Below, piece after piece: positions 36,048-44,210 of a stretch of DNA of 64,000 bases. The first letter of the stretch is position 1; each line of letters opens with the position of its first letter. The position numbers and the translations under genes are program-made. The stretch spans positions 620,001 to 684,000 of the forward strand of contig NZ_CP054931.1 in the NCBI RefSeq assembly GCF_013364355.1, written 5' to 3'. Source of the stretch: Stenotrophomonas sp. NA06056. Its GTDB lineage: Bacteria; Pseudomonadota; Gammaproteobacteria; Xanthomonadales; Xanthomonadaceae. The notes below the pieces were generated by a model. That model did no database searches and was not told where the DNA came from. It saw nothing but the letters and a program-made list of their open reading frames with translations.

Positions 36048-37359
36048 CGCCGCGCCGACCCTGCGCGACGAGCGCGCGGGACGCTGGGCGCCCTGGTGGG
36101 TGCTGGCCTACGTTGCGTTGTGGCCGCTGCCAGGCATCGCCGAAACGGTGCTGGGCCTGGGAGCGTTGTACGCCGCCGCACGCATGGTCATCCGCCGGAT
36201 GCAGCATCGACCGCATCTGCTGAGCCCGGCAGCGTGGGCGCTGACATCGATTCTTTTCCTTGGTTACTGGCTGCCGCAGGCGTTCTCGGCGTTCGATGCG
36301 GTTGACCCATCGGCGTCGTGGACCAAGGCGGCGGCCGGGCTGCGCTATCTGCCTTTCATGTGGCTGGTGGCGATCGCCGTGGCCACGCCACAGCGGCGGC
36401 GTTTGACGCTGGGTGGGTTGGCGGTGATCACCGGCCTGTGGACGCTCGACGCGCTGGTGCAGGCACTGGCAGGTACCAGCCCATGGTTCTGGTCGCTGCA
36501 GCAGATCAAGCTGGCCATCAGCGGCCACGCGCTGTGCCCGGCTGACGAAGCCGCATTGGCAGATCGTCTCAGCGGAGTGCTTGGGCCGTGCAACTTGAAG
36601 TTCGGCCAGGTACTGGCGAGTCTTTCGCCGTTCCTGCTGTTGCCGGTGGCACGTCGCTTCGGCAACGCGGGCTGGTTGCTGGCCGCTGCGGCGGTCGGTG
36701 TGGTGCTGCTGCTGGCTGGCTCCCGTGCCTCATGGATCACCTTCGGCCTGGTGGTTGTCTACAGTGGCGTGCGCCAACTGGGATGGAAGCGGCTGGGGCT
36801 GCTCGCGCTGGTGGGTGTTCTCTCGGCAGGTGCACTGACCGCCAGCGTGCCGCAGTTGCGGGAGCGTGTTGCGCGCACGGCAATGGCCTGGGGTGGAGGT
36901 GAGGATGGCGTCGAACAGGCACTGTCCGGTCGTACCCGCATCTGGAGTGCGGCGGCCTGCATGATCGAAGCGCATCCGATCAATGGCGTCGGTGCACGTG
37001 GCTTCCGCGATGCCTATCCCGACTGCGTCGCTGACGAGGGGCCGGCAGTGTGGGGTGCGACGCCGGCGCTGCACGCGCATCAGATCGTGCTGGAGATTCT
37101 TGCCGAGACCGGGGTGCTGGGGCTGTTGCTGTGGCTGGCGGCGGCGGCACAGGCATGGCGGGCATGGCGTTTCGCGCCGGCAGCGGCGCGCGAGCGTGCA
37201 CGACCGGCGATGCTGGCGTTGGCGGTTACTGTGTTCCCGCTCAATACCCACCTGGCGTTCTATTCCGCGTTCTGGGGCGGCCTGACCGTGCTGCTGGCCG
37301 CGCTGTTCGTCGGCACGTTGCTGGCGCGCGAACCGGACGATCTGCCGGGCGCCGCGTAG
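36028..37359 (+). CDS. O-antigen ligase-like membrane protein (Wzy_C)
   Basis: This 443-residue polytopic inner-membrane protein has about 10-12 hydrophobic segments and a large periplasmic loop around residues 280-365. The Wzy_C/WaaL-type motif is present: SGRTRIWSAAACMIEAHPINGVGARGFRDAYP followed by HAHQIVLEILAETGVLGLLLWL, with the conserved His. It could join O-antigen to lipid A-core or polymerise a glycan. Sequence alone does not separate ligase from polymerase. It overlaps the glycosyltransferase by 20 bases. Its stop TAG falls within a GTAG four-mer just before REP copies. Confidence 0.84.
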   Translation: MPTSLADAAPTLRDERAGRWAPWWVLAYVALWPLPGIAETVLGLGALYAAARMVIRRMQHRPHLLSPAAWALTSILFLGYWLPQAFSAFDAVDPSASWTKAAAGLRYLPFMWLVAIAVATPQRRRLTLGGLAVITGLWTLDALVQALAGTSPWFWSLQQIKLAISGHALCPADEAALADRLSGVLGPCNLKFGQVLASLSPFLLLPVARRFGNAGWLLAAAAVGVVLLLAGSRASWITFGLVVVYSGVRQLGWKRLGLLALVGVLSAGALTASVPQLRERVARTAMAWGGGEDGVEQALSGRTRIWSAAACMIEAHPINGVGARGFRDAYPDCVADEGPAVWGATPALHAHQIVLEILAETGVLGLLLWLAAAAQAWRAWRFAPAAARERARPAMLALAVTVFPLNTHLAFYSAFWGGLTVLLAALFVGTLLAREPDDLPGAA

Positions 37360-37363
37360 CGCC

Positions 37364-37445
37364 GCATCCACGCATGGCGTGGATCTACTGGATTACGCGG
37401 GACGATGGTTGTGCCTGAGCAGTAGATCCACGCCATGCGTGGATG
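37364..37445. repeat. Inverted SMAG pair upstream of the RAYT gene
   Basis: A reverse copy (37364-37388, ending GTGGATCTAC) and a forward copy (37422-37445, GTAGATCCACG...) are 33 bases apart. With the array downstream they bracket the transposase gene. Confidence 0.9.
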
Positions 37446-37545
37446 GACTTTCCCATGAACATTGGCCGTCGTCGCGGCTTTTTCCGACTGGCTGCAGGGT
37501 GGTCCGCCAATGCACGCAGGGTCCCGCAAACCGCAGTCTGGTCCC

Positions 37546-37995
37546 ATGGCCAGCCCCAGACTCCGATACGGTCGCTATTCCCGCACAGGCAATGTCTATT
37601 CCCTGACCACGACAACACGTGGCCGGGAGCCCTTCTTCTCCGACGCAGGCAACGTCGCAATGCTGGTGGACGCATTGCGCTTCGTCGAACGCAGGGGCGT
37701 CAGCCACAGCCTAGCCTGGGTGGTGATGCCCGACCACCTGCATTGGCTGATGGAACTGCGGAAGGGAACGCTGGCCGAGTGCATGGCGCTGCTCAAGTCA
37801 CGCAGCAGTCGGTTGCTGAACCGGCAACTGGGACGGAAGGGGGCGCTCTGGCAGCACGGCTATCACGACCATGCGGTGCGCACCGATGAATCCCTTCATG
37901 AGAAGGCGATGTACATCCTGGGCAATCCGGTGCGGGCCGGATTGGCCGGTGAGTTGGGGGAGTACCCGCATGCGTGGTGTCGTTGGCCGTTGTAG
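37546..37995 (+). CDS. REP-associated tyrosine transposase (RAYT)
   Basis: This 149-residue Y1 (HUH-type) transposase domain protein has the metal-binding H-x-H as MPDHLHWLME (H64, H66). The C-terminal helix with the conserved YILGNPVRAGL segment contains the probable catalytic Tyr123. The core SLAWVVMPDHLHWL...LWQHGYHDHAVR is typical of RAYTs, which cut and join single-stranded DNA at GTAG-headed REP hairpins. REP copies lie on both sides. Upstream in-frame starts exist (ATG at 37510). It is probably responsible, or related to the enzyme responsible, for spread of the GTAG palindromes throughout this genome. Confidence 0.92.
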   Translation: MASPRLRYGRYSRTGNVYSLTTTTRGREPFFSDAGNVAMLVDALRFVERRGVSHSLAWVVMPDHLHWLMELRKGTLAECMALLKSRSSRLLNRQLGRKGALWQHGYHDHAVRTDESLHEKAMYILGNPVRAGLAGELGEYPHAWCRWPL

Positions 37996-38016
37996 ATTCC
38001 GGTGTCGGAGCGGAGA

Positions 38017-38251
38017 GCATCCACGCATGGCGTGGATGGAGCCAGCCGTCAGTAGATCCACGCCATGCGTGGATGGGGCCAGCCGCCAGTAGATCCACGC
38101 CATGCGTGGATGAAGCCAGCCAGTAGATCCACGCCATGCGTGGATGAAGCCAGCCAGTAGATCCACGCCATGCGTGGATGAAGTCAGCCAGTAGATCCAC
38201 GCCATGCGTGGATGGGGCCAGTCGTCAGTAGATCCACGCCATGCGTGGATG
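38017..38251. repeat. Tandem SMAG array: one inverted and six direct copies
   Basis: GTAG heads of the six direct copies fall at 38052, 38089, 38123, 38157, 38191 and 38228, spaced 37, 34, 34, 34 and 37 bases. Each is the GTAGATCCACG/CCATGCGTGGAT class. Spacers are short and nearly identical (GAAGCCAGCCA or GGGCCAGCC variants). A reverse copy without its GTAG end lies at 38017-38039. The array fills the gap between the RAYT stop and the acyltransferase stop. Confidence 0.93.
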
Positions 38252-38275
38252 GGGCGTTCCCGCCCGCCCGTCACA

Positions 38276-39193
38276 TCACTTGTAGAAATCGCTCCGCCCG
38301 CCCGGCTGGCGCTTGAAGCGGCGATGGATCCACAGGTACTGGTCCGGCGCCTCGCGCACCATCTGTTCGATGGCCTGGTTGACCCGCGCGGTATCGGCCT
38401 CGACGTCTTCGCTGGGGAAATTCTCCAGCGGCGCACCGATCTTCAGGAAGTACTTCCCGCCTTCGCGGCGATGGAAGTAGGGAATGACCGCACAACCGGT
38501 CATCCGCGCCAGCTGGTGGGTCGCGGTGATGGTGGATGCGGTGTGGCCGAAGAACGGCACGAACACGGTGTCCTTGCCACGCATGTCCTGGTCGGGCGCG
38601 TACCAGAGGAAGCCGCCCTTCTTCAGGTGGCGCACCGTCGAACGGATGTCCTCGTTGGCGTACATGGCTTTGGCGTAGCGCAGGCGGCCGAACTTCACCG
38701 CCCACTCGTACACCGGGTTTTTGTGCTTGCGGTACATGCCGGACAGGTCGACGTGGTCGCACAGCAGGCGGCCGCACATCTCCAGGGTCATGAAGTGGCC
38801 CGAGACCAGCAGCACGCCGCGGCCTTCAGCCTGCATCTGCTTGAGGTGTTCCAGTCCTTCGATATGCACCTGCGGGCGGATGCTGTCGATGCTGCCCCAC
38901 CACGAGCGCGCGCATTCGAAGATGCCTACGCCCAGCGCATCGAAGCTGTCGCGCACCAGGCGCTTGCGCCAGGCCTCGTCCTTCTCGGGGAAGCACAGCT
39001 TGAGGTTGACCTCGGCAGCGTGGCGGCGGCTGCCGGCCAGGCGCCAGGCGATCGAGCCGACCCCGCGGCCGAGCGCGCGCTGCAGCATCCACGGCAGCCG
39101 GGCGATCCCGAAGGCAGTGAACATGACGGCAAACATCGGCCAGTTGCGTGGATCACGCAGCGACGGACGGACGGCGGTGGTGGCATCGGACAT
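38276..39193 (-). CDS. Lipid A biosynthesis acyltransferase (LpxL/HtrB family)
   Basis: This 305-residue inner-membrane-associated protein has an N-terminal hydrophobic segment (NWPMFAVMFTAFGIARLPWML). The catalytic HX4E motif is H133-FMTL-E138, and further family blocks are GMYRKHKNPVYEW, GGFLWYAPDQDM and a VFVPFFGHTASTITATHQLAR stretch. It transfers a secondary acyl chain to a Kdo-lipid A precursor. It is divergent from waaA, which makes its Kdo-containing acceptor. Primary sequence does not tell LpxL from LpxP or LpxM. The -10 box TAGAAT puts the +1 on the ATG. Confidence 0.89.
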   Translation of the reverse strand: MSDATTAVRPSLRDPRNWPMFAVMFTAFGIARLPWMLQRALGRGVGSIAWRLAGSRRHAAEVNLKLCFPEKDEAWRKRLVRDSFDALGVGIFECARSWWGSIDSIRPQVHIEGLEHLKQMQAEGRGVLLVSGHFMTLEMCGRLLCDHVDLSGMYRKHKNPVYEWAVKFGRLRYAKAMYANEDIRSTVRHLKKGGFLWYAPDQDMRGKDTVFVPFFGHTASTITATHQLARMTGCAVIPYFHRREGGKYFLKIGAPLENFPSEDVEADTARVNQAIEQMVREAPDQYLWIHRRFKRQPGGRSDFYK

Positions 39194-39199
39194 GCCGCC

Positions 39200-39247
39200 A
39201 TTCTACCAACCCGGCCGCGTGTCTTTCCCGGGGGGCTCCCGTATCCT
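39200..39247. promoter_or_regulatory. Back-to-back promoters of the acyltransferase and waaA
   Basis: A leftward TAGAAT (39205-39200) and a rightward TATCCT (39242-39247) are each placed so that the predicted +1 is exactly the A of the respective ATG (39193 and 39254). Only 60 bases separate the two start codons, so both transcripts are probably leaderless and the two polymerases would compete. Confidence 0.55.
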
Positions 39248-39253
39248 TGCCGC

Positions 39254-40552
39254 ATGCGTAAAGACCCTGTCGAATGGATCCTGCGTGGCCTGTACTCGGC
39301 CGTGCTGTACCTCCTGCTGCCGATCACCGTGTACCACCTGGTCTGGCGCGGTTTCCGGGTCCGTGAATACTTCCGGCGCTGGGATGAACGCTATGCGTCC
39401 TATCCGCAGCCGAGCGGCCAGCCGCGGGTCTGGCTGCACGCGGTCTCGGTGGGCGAGGTCAACGCCGCTGCGCCGCTGGTCAATGCGCTGCGTGAGCAGC
39501 GGCCGGACATCCGCTGGGTCATCACCACCATCACCCCGACCGGCTCGGAACGGGTGCGCGCGCTGTGGGGCGATGCGCTGGACCACGTGTACCTGCCCTA
39601 TGACGTGCCCGGCAGCGTCAACCGCTTCCTCGGGCACTTCCAGCCCAGCCTGGCGCTGATCCTGGAAACCGAGCTGTGGCCGAACATGCTGTTCGGTTGC
39701 CGCGACCGTCGCATTCCGGTCTACATCCTCAATGCGCGCCTGTCGGCCCGGTCGCTGCGCGGCTACCGCGTGCTGGCGGCGTTGATCCGGCGTGCGCTGC
39801 GCACGGTCACCTGCGTGGCCGCACAATCGCAGGATGACGCCGCGCGGTTCGTGCAGTTGGGCGCGGCACAGGAACAGGTGCAGGCGTTGGGCAACCTGAA
39901 GTTCGACATCGCCACGCCGGACGTGCAGCCGTTCATCGAACAGTTCCACGCCCACGTACCGGCCACGCGTCCGGTGTGGATCGCGGCCAGTACGCATGAC
40001 GGCGAAGAGCAGGCGGTGATCGACCTGCACCGCCGTCTGCGCCAGCAGCATCCGGACCTGCTGCTGTTGTGGGCGCCGCGGCATCCCGAGCGCTTCCCCA
40101 AGGTGGAGGCGCTGGCCCGCGAGCAGGGCTGGAGCGTAGCGACGCGGCGCGCGCAGCAGTGGCCAGTGGCCGGCAGCGATGTCTTCGTCATCGATACGTT
40201 GGGCGAACTGATGCCGTTCTACGGCTGCGCCCAGGTCGCCTTCGTCGGTGGCAGCCTGCAGGCCATCGGCGGCCACAACCTGCTGGAGCCTGCGGCAATG
40301 GGCACTGCAGCGGTGACCGGCCCGCACCTGCACAACTTCGCCGAAATCTCGCGGCGCATGCGTGAAGCCGGCGCACTGCTGATCGGTGAGGACGTTCAGG
40401 CGGTGGGTGATCTGCTGCTGCACCTGCTCGACGACGCGCAGGCGCGTGAGGACATGGCCCGCGCGGGTTGCACGCTGGTCAGCAATGGTCGCGGCGCGCT
40501 GCAGCGGACCCTGCAGCTGGTGGCTCCGCATCTGCCGCCACCGCTGGCCTGA
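39254..40552 (+). CDS. waaA: Kdo transferase WaaA (KdtA)
   Basis: This 432-residue GT30 enzyme has an N-terminal membrane anchor (LYSAVLYLLLPITVYHLVW) and family motifs VWLHAVSVGEVNAAAPLV, TTITPTGSERV, LILETELWPN, LNARLSARSLRGY, GNLKFD, WIAASTHDGEE, APRHPERF and VGGSLQAIGGHNLLEPAAMG. It adds Kdo from CMP-Kdo to lipid IVA at the cytoplasmic face of the inner membrane. Whether it adds one or two residues cannot be told from sequence. Confidence 0.95.
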   Translation: MRKDPVEWILRGLYSAVLYLLLPITVYHLVWRGFRVREYFRRWDERYASYPQPSGQPRVWLHAVSVGEVNAAAPLVNALREQRPDIRWVITTITPTGSERVRALWGDALDHVYLPYDVPGSVNRFLGHFQPSLALILETELWPNMLFGCRDRRIPVYILNARLSARSLRGYRVLAALIRRALRTVTCVAAQSQDDAARFVQLGAAQEQVQALGNLKFDIATPDVQPFIEQFHAHVPATRPVWIAASTHDGEEQAVIDLHRRLRQQHPDLLLLWAPRHPERFPKVEALAREQGWSVATRRAQQWPVAGSDVFVIDTLGELMPFYGCAQVAFVGGSLQAIGGHNLLEPAAMGTAAVTGPHLHNFAEISRRMREAGALLIGEDVQAVGDLLLHLLDDAQAREDMARAGCTLVSNGRGALQRTLQLVAPHLPPPLA

Positions 40553-40778
40553 GTCCCCGCGCGCTACCGCTAAGCGCTCTTCCAGGTGGCTCTGTCGTGA
40601 TCGCCTGCATCACGTCTGCTTGATGCTGGTGAGTCTGTCGTAGCCGGACCGCTCCCGCTGTCCACTGCGTGCGGGCTGTCACAGCATGATGCCTGCGCCG
40701 CCCATTCCGATTCCGCTTCTCCCCGTCAGGCTGCAGCCTGCTGTCGACCACGCTTGGACGATATCAAGGGAGCTTTGA

Positions 40779-42101
40779 ATGATTGGCGACAACGGAGGCG
40801 CGCTGCAGGGCGGCGCGAAGACCGGAGGGCTGGGCACCGACCATCTGCTGGTGGCGGCGCTGACCCTGCTGATGGGCGGCAGCGTTGTCGCGCTGGTCGG
40901 CCAGCACACGGCGGCGCAGGCCGGGCCGGCCATTGTCCTCAGCCTGTTGCTGGCGGCGCTGGGCACGCTGCCGATGCTGTATTGCCTGCGTATGGCGATG
41001 CGGAGCGTGCCGGATCCTTCCGGGCTGCATGGGCTGCTCCGTGCCGCCTGGGGCAAGCCGCTTGCGGATGTACTGGTGATCGCGCTGCTGCTGGAACTGA
41101 CGGCGACCACCGCAGGCCTGGCGCAATCGATGGCGAACCATCTGTACGCGGCCGCTGAGGCCGTCGATGTCGCTCCCGCGCAGTGGATGCCATTGCCGCT
41201 GGCGGCCTCGATCATGGTGTTGCTGCTGGGAGCTGCCACAGCAGTGCTGCGGACACCGTACGCGTTGCTGTTGGCCAGTGCTCTGCTGACTGTGAAGCTG
41301 GGCGTGGGCCTGCTGCTGGTGTTGCTGGCGGCACGCCATGTGCACTACGCCTATTGGATTCCCTGGCTGCCATCAGCGACCGCCCCCTACCGCTTCGGAT
41401 TGGGCGGCGTGCTTGCCGCTGGCGTGGCAGTACTCGGTGTCCTGCTCGGTGCCGGCCTGCTGGCTGGGTTTGCCGGGAGACTGCCGCGCCCCCGTCCGCA
41501 GGTTTCCCACGCCGCAGGCGCAGCGGTGCTGATGGCGATGTTGTGCCTGATGGTAGTGGCTGCGCTGCAGTCCGGCCTGATCGAATTTGCGGCACTGGCC
41601 AGCACGCGGCCGCTGTCGGTGGCATTGCAGGGTGTGCCGCAGCTGCAATGGTTGTTGCCGCTGTTGCCGTTGGCCGGTGGCGCGGGGCTGGCGGCGCTGC
41701 AGATGGTGTTGCTGCTGCTGGCCGCGCGGATGGGACTGGAGGTGTGGCCGCCCGCGTCGGGTGATGCGGGCGCCCATGCGCGATTGCTGGTGACGATTGC
41801 GTTGACCGTGCTGGCGGCGGCCTTGGCGTTTTCTTTGCCGGACGGTTGGCTTCCGCAGTTGCCGGGACCTGCGGGCCTGCTGGTCCTTGCCGCTGTGTGC
41901 CTGGGCGTTGCCCGCAGCCAATGGCAGGCGCGGGCTGCGGGCGAGGAGTGGCGGCTCGTCCCGATGCTGCTCCCACCTGTGGCGACTGCCCTGTGCCTGT
42001 TGCCGGCTGTCACGTCCCGGCTGTTCGTGCCGCTGCTGGTGGTACTGATGGTCGTGTTGGCAGGCATGTTTCTGCATCGACGGGCGGGGCGTTCGCGCTA
42101 G
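40779..42101 (+). CDS. Uncharacterised polytopic membrane protein, APC permease-like
   Basis: This 440-residue protein is almost wholly hydrophobic, with about 11-12 predicted transmembrane helices and a basic C terminus (HRRAGRSR). The order (SVVALVGQHTAAQAGPAIVLSLLLAALGTLPMLYCLRMA, then SGLHGLLRAAWGKPLADVLVIALLLELTATTAGLAQSMANHLY) resembles the first helices of amino acid/polyamine permeases of the APC superfamily, but it is divergent. The substrate is unknown. An AGGGAG Shine-Dalgarno sequence lies 6 bases before the ATG. It stands alone between waaA and the efflux locus, and the 226 bp upstream show no gene. Confidence 0.65.
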   Translation: MIGDNGGALQGGAKTGGLGTDHLLVAALTLLMGGSVVALVGQHTAAQAGPAIVLSLLLAALGTLPMLYCLRMAMRSVPDPSGLHGLLRAAWGKPLADVLVIALLLELTATTAGLAQSMANHLYAAAEAVDVAPAQWMPLPLAASIMVLLLGAATAVLRTPYALLLASALLTVKLGVGLLLVLLAARHVHYAYWIPWLPSATAPYRFGLGGVLAAGVAVLGVLLGAGLLAGFAGRLPRPRPQVSHAAGAAVLMAMLCLMVVAALQSGLIEFAALASTRPLSVALQGVPQLQWLLPLLPLAGGAGLAALQMVLLLLAARMGLEVWPPASGDAGAHARLLVTIALTVLAAALAFSLPDGWLPQLPGPAGLLVLAAVCLGVARSQWQARAAGEEWRLVPMLLPPVATALCLLPAVTSRLFVPLLVVLMVVLAGMFLHRRAGRSR

Positions 42102-42136
42102 CGCCACGCGCGGCCCGTCATCGGCAATCCATAAAA

Positions 42137-42160
42137 AAAGCCACCCTCGCGGGTGGCTTT
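42137..42160. terminator. Bidirectional terminator between permease and tolC
   Basis: A 10-bp stem AAAGCCACCC / GGGTGGCTTT with a TCGC loop has an A-tract on the left and Ts on the right. It serves both convergent genes. Confidence 0.88.
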
Positions 42161-42182
42161 CTGATCAGGCCGGTACGTCGAC

Positions 42183-43541
42183 TCAGTTCGTCGTCGTGGA
42201 CGGATTGCCCGCGTCCAGGGTCAGCAGGCGATTGATGTCCTGCAGCTCGGCGACATCCAGGCCACCCACGGCCTGGCTCAGCAGCAGGCGGTTCTGCAGG
42301 AAGTTGTAGCGGGCCTGTGCGTAGTCCAACTGCGCGGAGAACAGGATGCGCTGGTTCTGGATCACGTCCAGTACCGTGCGTGTACCCACTTCCAGGCCGA
42401 CCTGGGAGGCATCGTAGGCGCTCTGCGCGGACACCACCGCCAGGCGGCGGGCTTCCACTTCGCTGATGCCCTGCACCAGGGTCTGGTAGGCATTGCGGGT
42501 ATTGCGGTCCAGCGCGCGCTTCTGCTGCTCGAAACCATCCTGGGCGATATCACGCTGGGCCAGGGCCTGGCGCACGCCGGACTGGGTGGCGCCGCCTGAG
42601 AAGATCGGCACGCTCAGGGTCAGGCCGATGCTGTTGGTGCGTGCATCGGGTGAGAGCGAACCCGCGCCGGTGCTGTCACCCCAGGTTGCGCTCTTGCCCC
42701 AGCTGCCGCCCAGCGACAGGGTCGGGTAGTGGCCGCCACGGGCTGCCTGCACGCCGGCTTCGGCGGCACCGACCTTCAGTTCCTGCGCCTTCAGCGCCGG
42801 ATTCTGCGTGGTCGCCTGCTGCACCAGCTCGTCCAGGTTGCCGCGGTTGGCCGGCACTTCCGGACGGAAATCGGCTGGCAGGCCCTTCAGGTTCATCACC
42901 GGCTGGCCAGTCAGTTCGGTCAGGGCCTGGTAGTTGTCGGCCAGGGTGTTCTGCGCAACGATCGCGTTGGCGCGCGCCTGGTCGTACTGGGCGCGTGCTT
43001 CATGCACGTCGGTGATCGGCGCCAGGCCCACTTCCAGGCGCTTGTCGGCGAAGTCGAACTGCTTCTTCGCGGCCGCTTCGTTGGTCTTTGCGGCGTTCAG
43101 CGATTCGATCGCCACCAGCACGTTGAAGTAGGCCGCCGAGGTGCGCACGATCAGGTTGTCGTTGGCCGAGTCGAGGGTGAAATCCGCCGCCTTGCTCAGC
43201 TCGCGCTGCGAACGCAGGTTGTTGATCTGCGTCCAGTTGAACAGCGTCTGGCTGCCATTGATCGTGTAGTTGCGGCGCTTGCTGGTGACCGAGCCGGAGT
43301 TGGCATCGGCATTGGCTTCGCTGCGCGAGCGGTTCAGCGTGGCCGTGCCGTCGATCTGCGGCAGCAGGGCAGCACGCGCCTGCACGGCGCCTTCCTTGTC
43401 GTACAGCCGGGTGGATTCGGCGGCGGACAGCTGCGGGTCGCCATTGCGCGCCATTTCATAGACCTGCAGCAGGTCGGCGGCATGGGCGGACAACGGCAGC
43501 AGGGCAGTGGCCAGCGCAACAGCGAGGGATCGGCGGATCAT
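42183..43541 (-). CDS. tolC: Outer-membrane efflux channel TolC (TolCSm)
   Basis: This 452-residue protein has a signal peptide (MIRRSLAVALATALLPLSAHA). Two TolC half-repeats follow, each with an outer-membrane beta-hairpin and long alpha-helical periplasmic barrel. Typical segments are DLLQVYEMARNGDPQLSAAES, ARAALLPQIDGTA and, in the second repeat, ARGGHYPTLSLGGSWG and GTRTVLDVIQNQRILFSAQLDYAQARYNFLQNRLLL. It forms the trimeric exit duct for RND pumps, including the adjacent SmeOP. It is the last gene of the smeRo-pcm-tolC operon, 16 bases after pcm, with AAGGAA as Shine-Dalgarno sequence. Confidence 0.93.
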   Translation of the reverse strand: MIRRSLAVALATALLPLSAHAADLLQVYEMARNGDPQLSAAESTRLYDKEGAVQARAALLPQIDGTATLNRSRSEANADANSGSVTSKRRNYTINGSQTLFNWTQINNLRSQRELSKAADFTLDSANDNLIVRTSAAYFNVLVAIESLNAAKTNEAAAKKQFDFADKRLEVGLAPITDVHEARAQYDQARANAIVAQNTLADNYQALTELTGQPVMNLKGLPADFRPEVPANRGNLDELVQQATTQNPALKAQELKVGAAEAGVQAARGGHYPTLSLGGSWGKSATWGDSTGAGSLSPDARTNSIGLTLSVPIFSGGATQSGVRQALAQRDIAQDGFEQQKRALDRNTRNAYQTLVQGISEVEARRLAVVSAQSAYDASQVGLEVGTRTVLDVIQNQRILFSAQLDYAQARYNFLQNRLLLSQAVGGLDVAELQDINRLLTLDAGNPSTTTN

Positions 43542-43557
43542 TGCGGCTTCCTTGGAC

Positions 43558-44205
43558 TCAGAGGTGGAACTGGGGGGCCGGGGCGGCACCACGCAGGTAA
43601 TCGATATCGGTCTCGAACAGCGATTCGGTGCTGCCATCGGCCTTCACCAGCAGCGCTTCCATGGCCGGCGAACGACCGTGGATGACATACAGACGACCAC
43701 CCGGACGCAACCACGAAGCGAACTGTGACGGCACCACGTCAACGGCGCCAGTGACACAGATCACGTCGAAGCGGCGTTCGGTCTGCCAGGCCAGGCCATC
43801 GGCCACTTCCACGCGCACGTTGGTGCCCAGGCCAGTGGCATCCAGACGGGCGCGCGCGGCGGCGGCCAGTTCCGGATCGATTTCCAGGCTCAGCACGTCG
43901 CGCGCCAGCGCGCCGATGCAGGCCGAGAGGAAGCCGCTGCCGGTGCCGATTTCCAGCACTTCGTCACCCGGCTGCAGATCCAGTGCCTGCAGGGTACGGC
44001 CCTCGATGACCGGCTTCATCATCTTCTGGCCGTTGCCGATCGGCAGTTCGACATCGGCATAGGCCAGCGCCCGGTGCGCGTCGGCGACGAAGGCCTCGCG
44101 CGGCAGGCGGGCCAGGACGTCGAGCACCTTGATGTCCAGCACGTCCCAGGGACGGATCTGCTGTTCCACCATCAGTTCGCGGGCGTGGGCGTAATCAATC
44201 GTCAT
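43558..44205 (-). CDS. pcm: Protein-L-isoaspartate O-methyltransferase-like protein
   Basis: This 215-residue protein has the PCMT fold: MVEQQIRPWDVLD start, PREAFV, the SAM motif VLEIGTGSGFLSACIGAL (near residue 78) and VTGAVDVVPSQFASWLRPGGRLYVIHG. Classical Pcm repairs isoaspartyl residues. This FtsJ/tolC-linked form lacks the usual N-terminal helical extension, so activity is unproven. It lies between smeRo and tolC in the arrangement known for this efflux locus. ATG is preferred to a TTG three codons upstream. Confidence 0.85.
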   Translation of the reverse strand: MTIDYAHARELMVEQQIRPWDVLDIKVLDVLARLPREAFVADAHRALAYADVELPIGNGQKMMKPVIEGRTLQALDLQPGDEVLEIGTGSGFLSACIGALARDVLSLEIDPELAAAARARLDATGLGTNVRVEVADGLAWQTERRFDVICVTGAVDVVPSQFASWLRPGGRLYVIHGRSPAMEALLVKADGSTESLFETDIDYLRGAAPAPQFHL

Positions 44206-44210
44206 GAGGT

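Noticed and set aside
38017..38251. CRISPR-like regular repeats
   Set aside because: The repeats are GTAG-headed palindromes with near-identical short spacers, and no cas gene is present. They are REP copies beside a RAYT gene.
34932..42101. Horizontally acquired LPS island
   Set aside because: Base composition by eye and codon choice look like the rest of the window, and no integrase, tRNA or direct repeats bound it. Only the RAYT/REP piece is mobile in nature.
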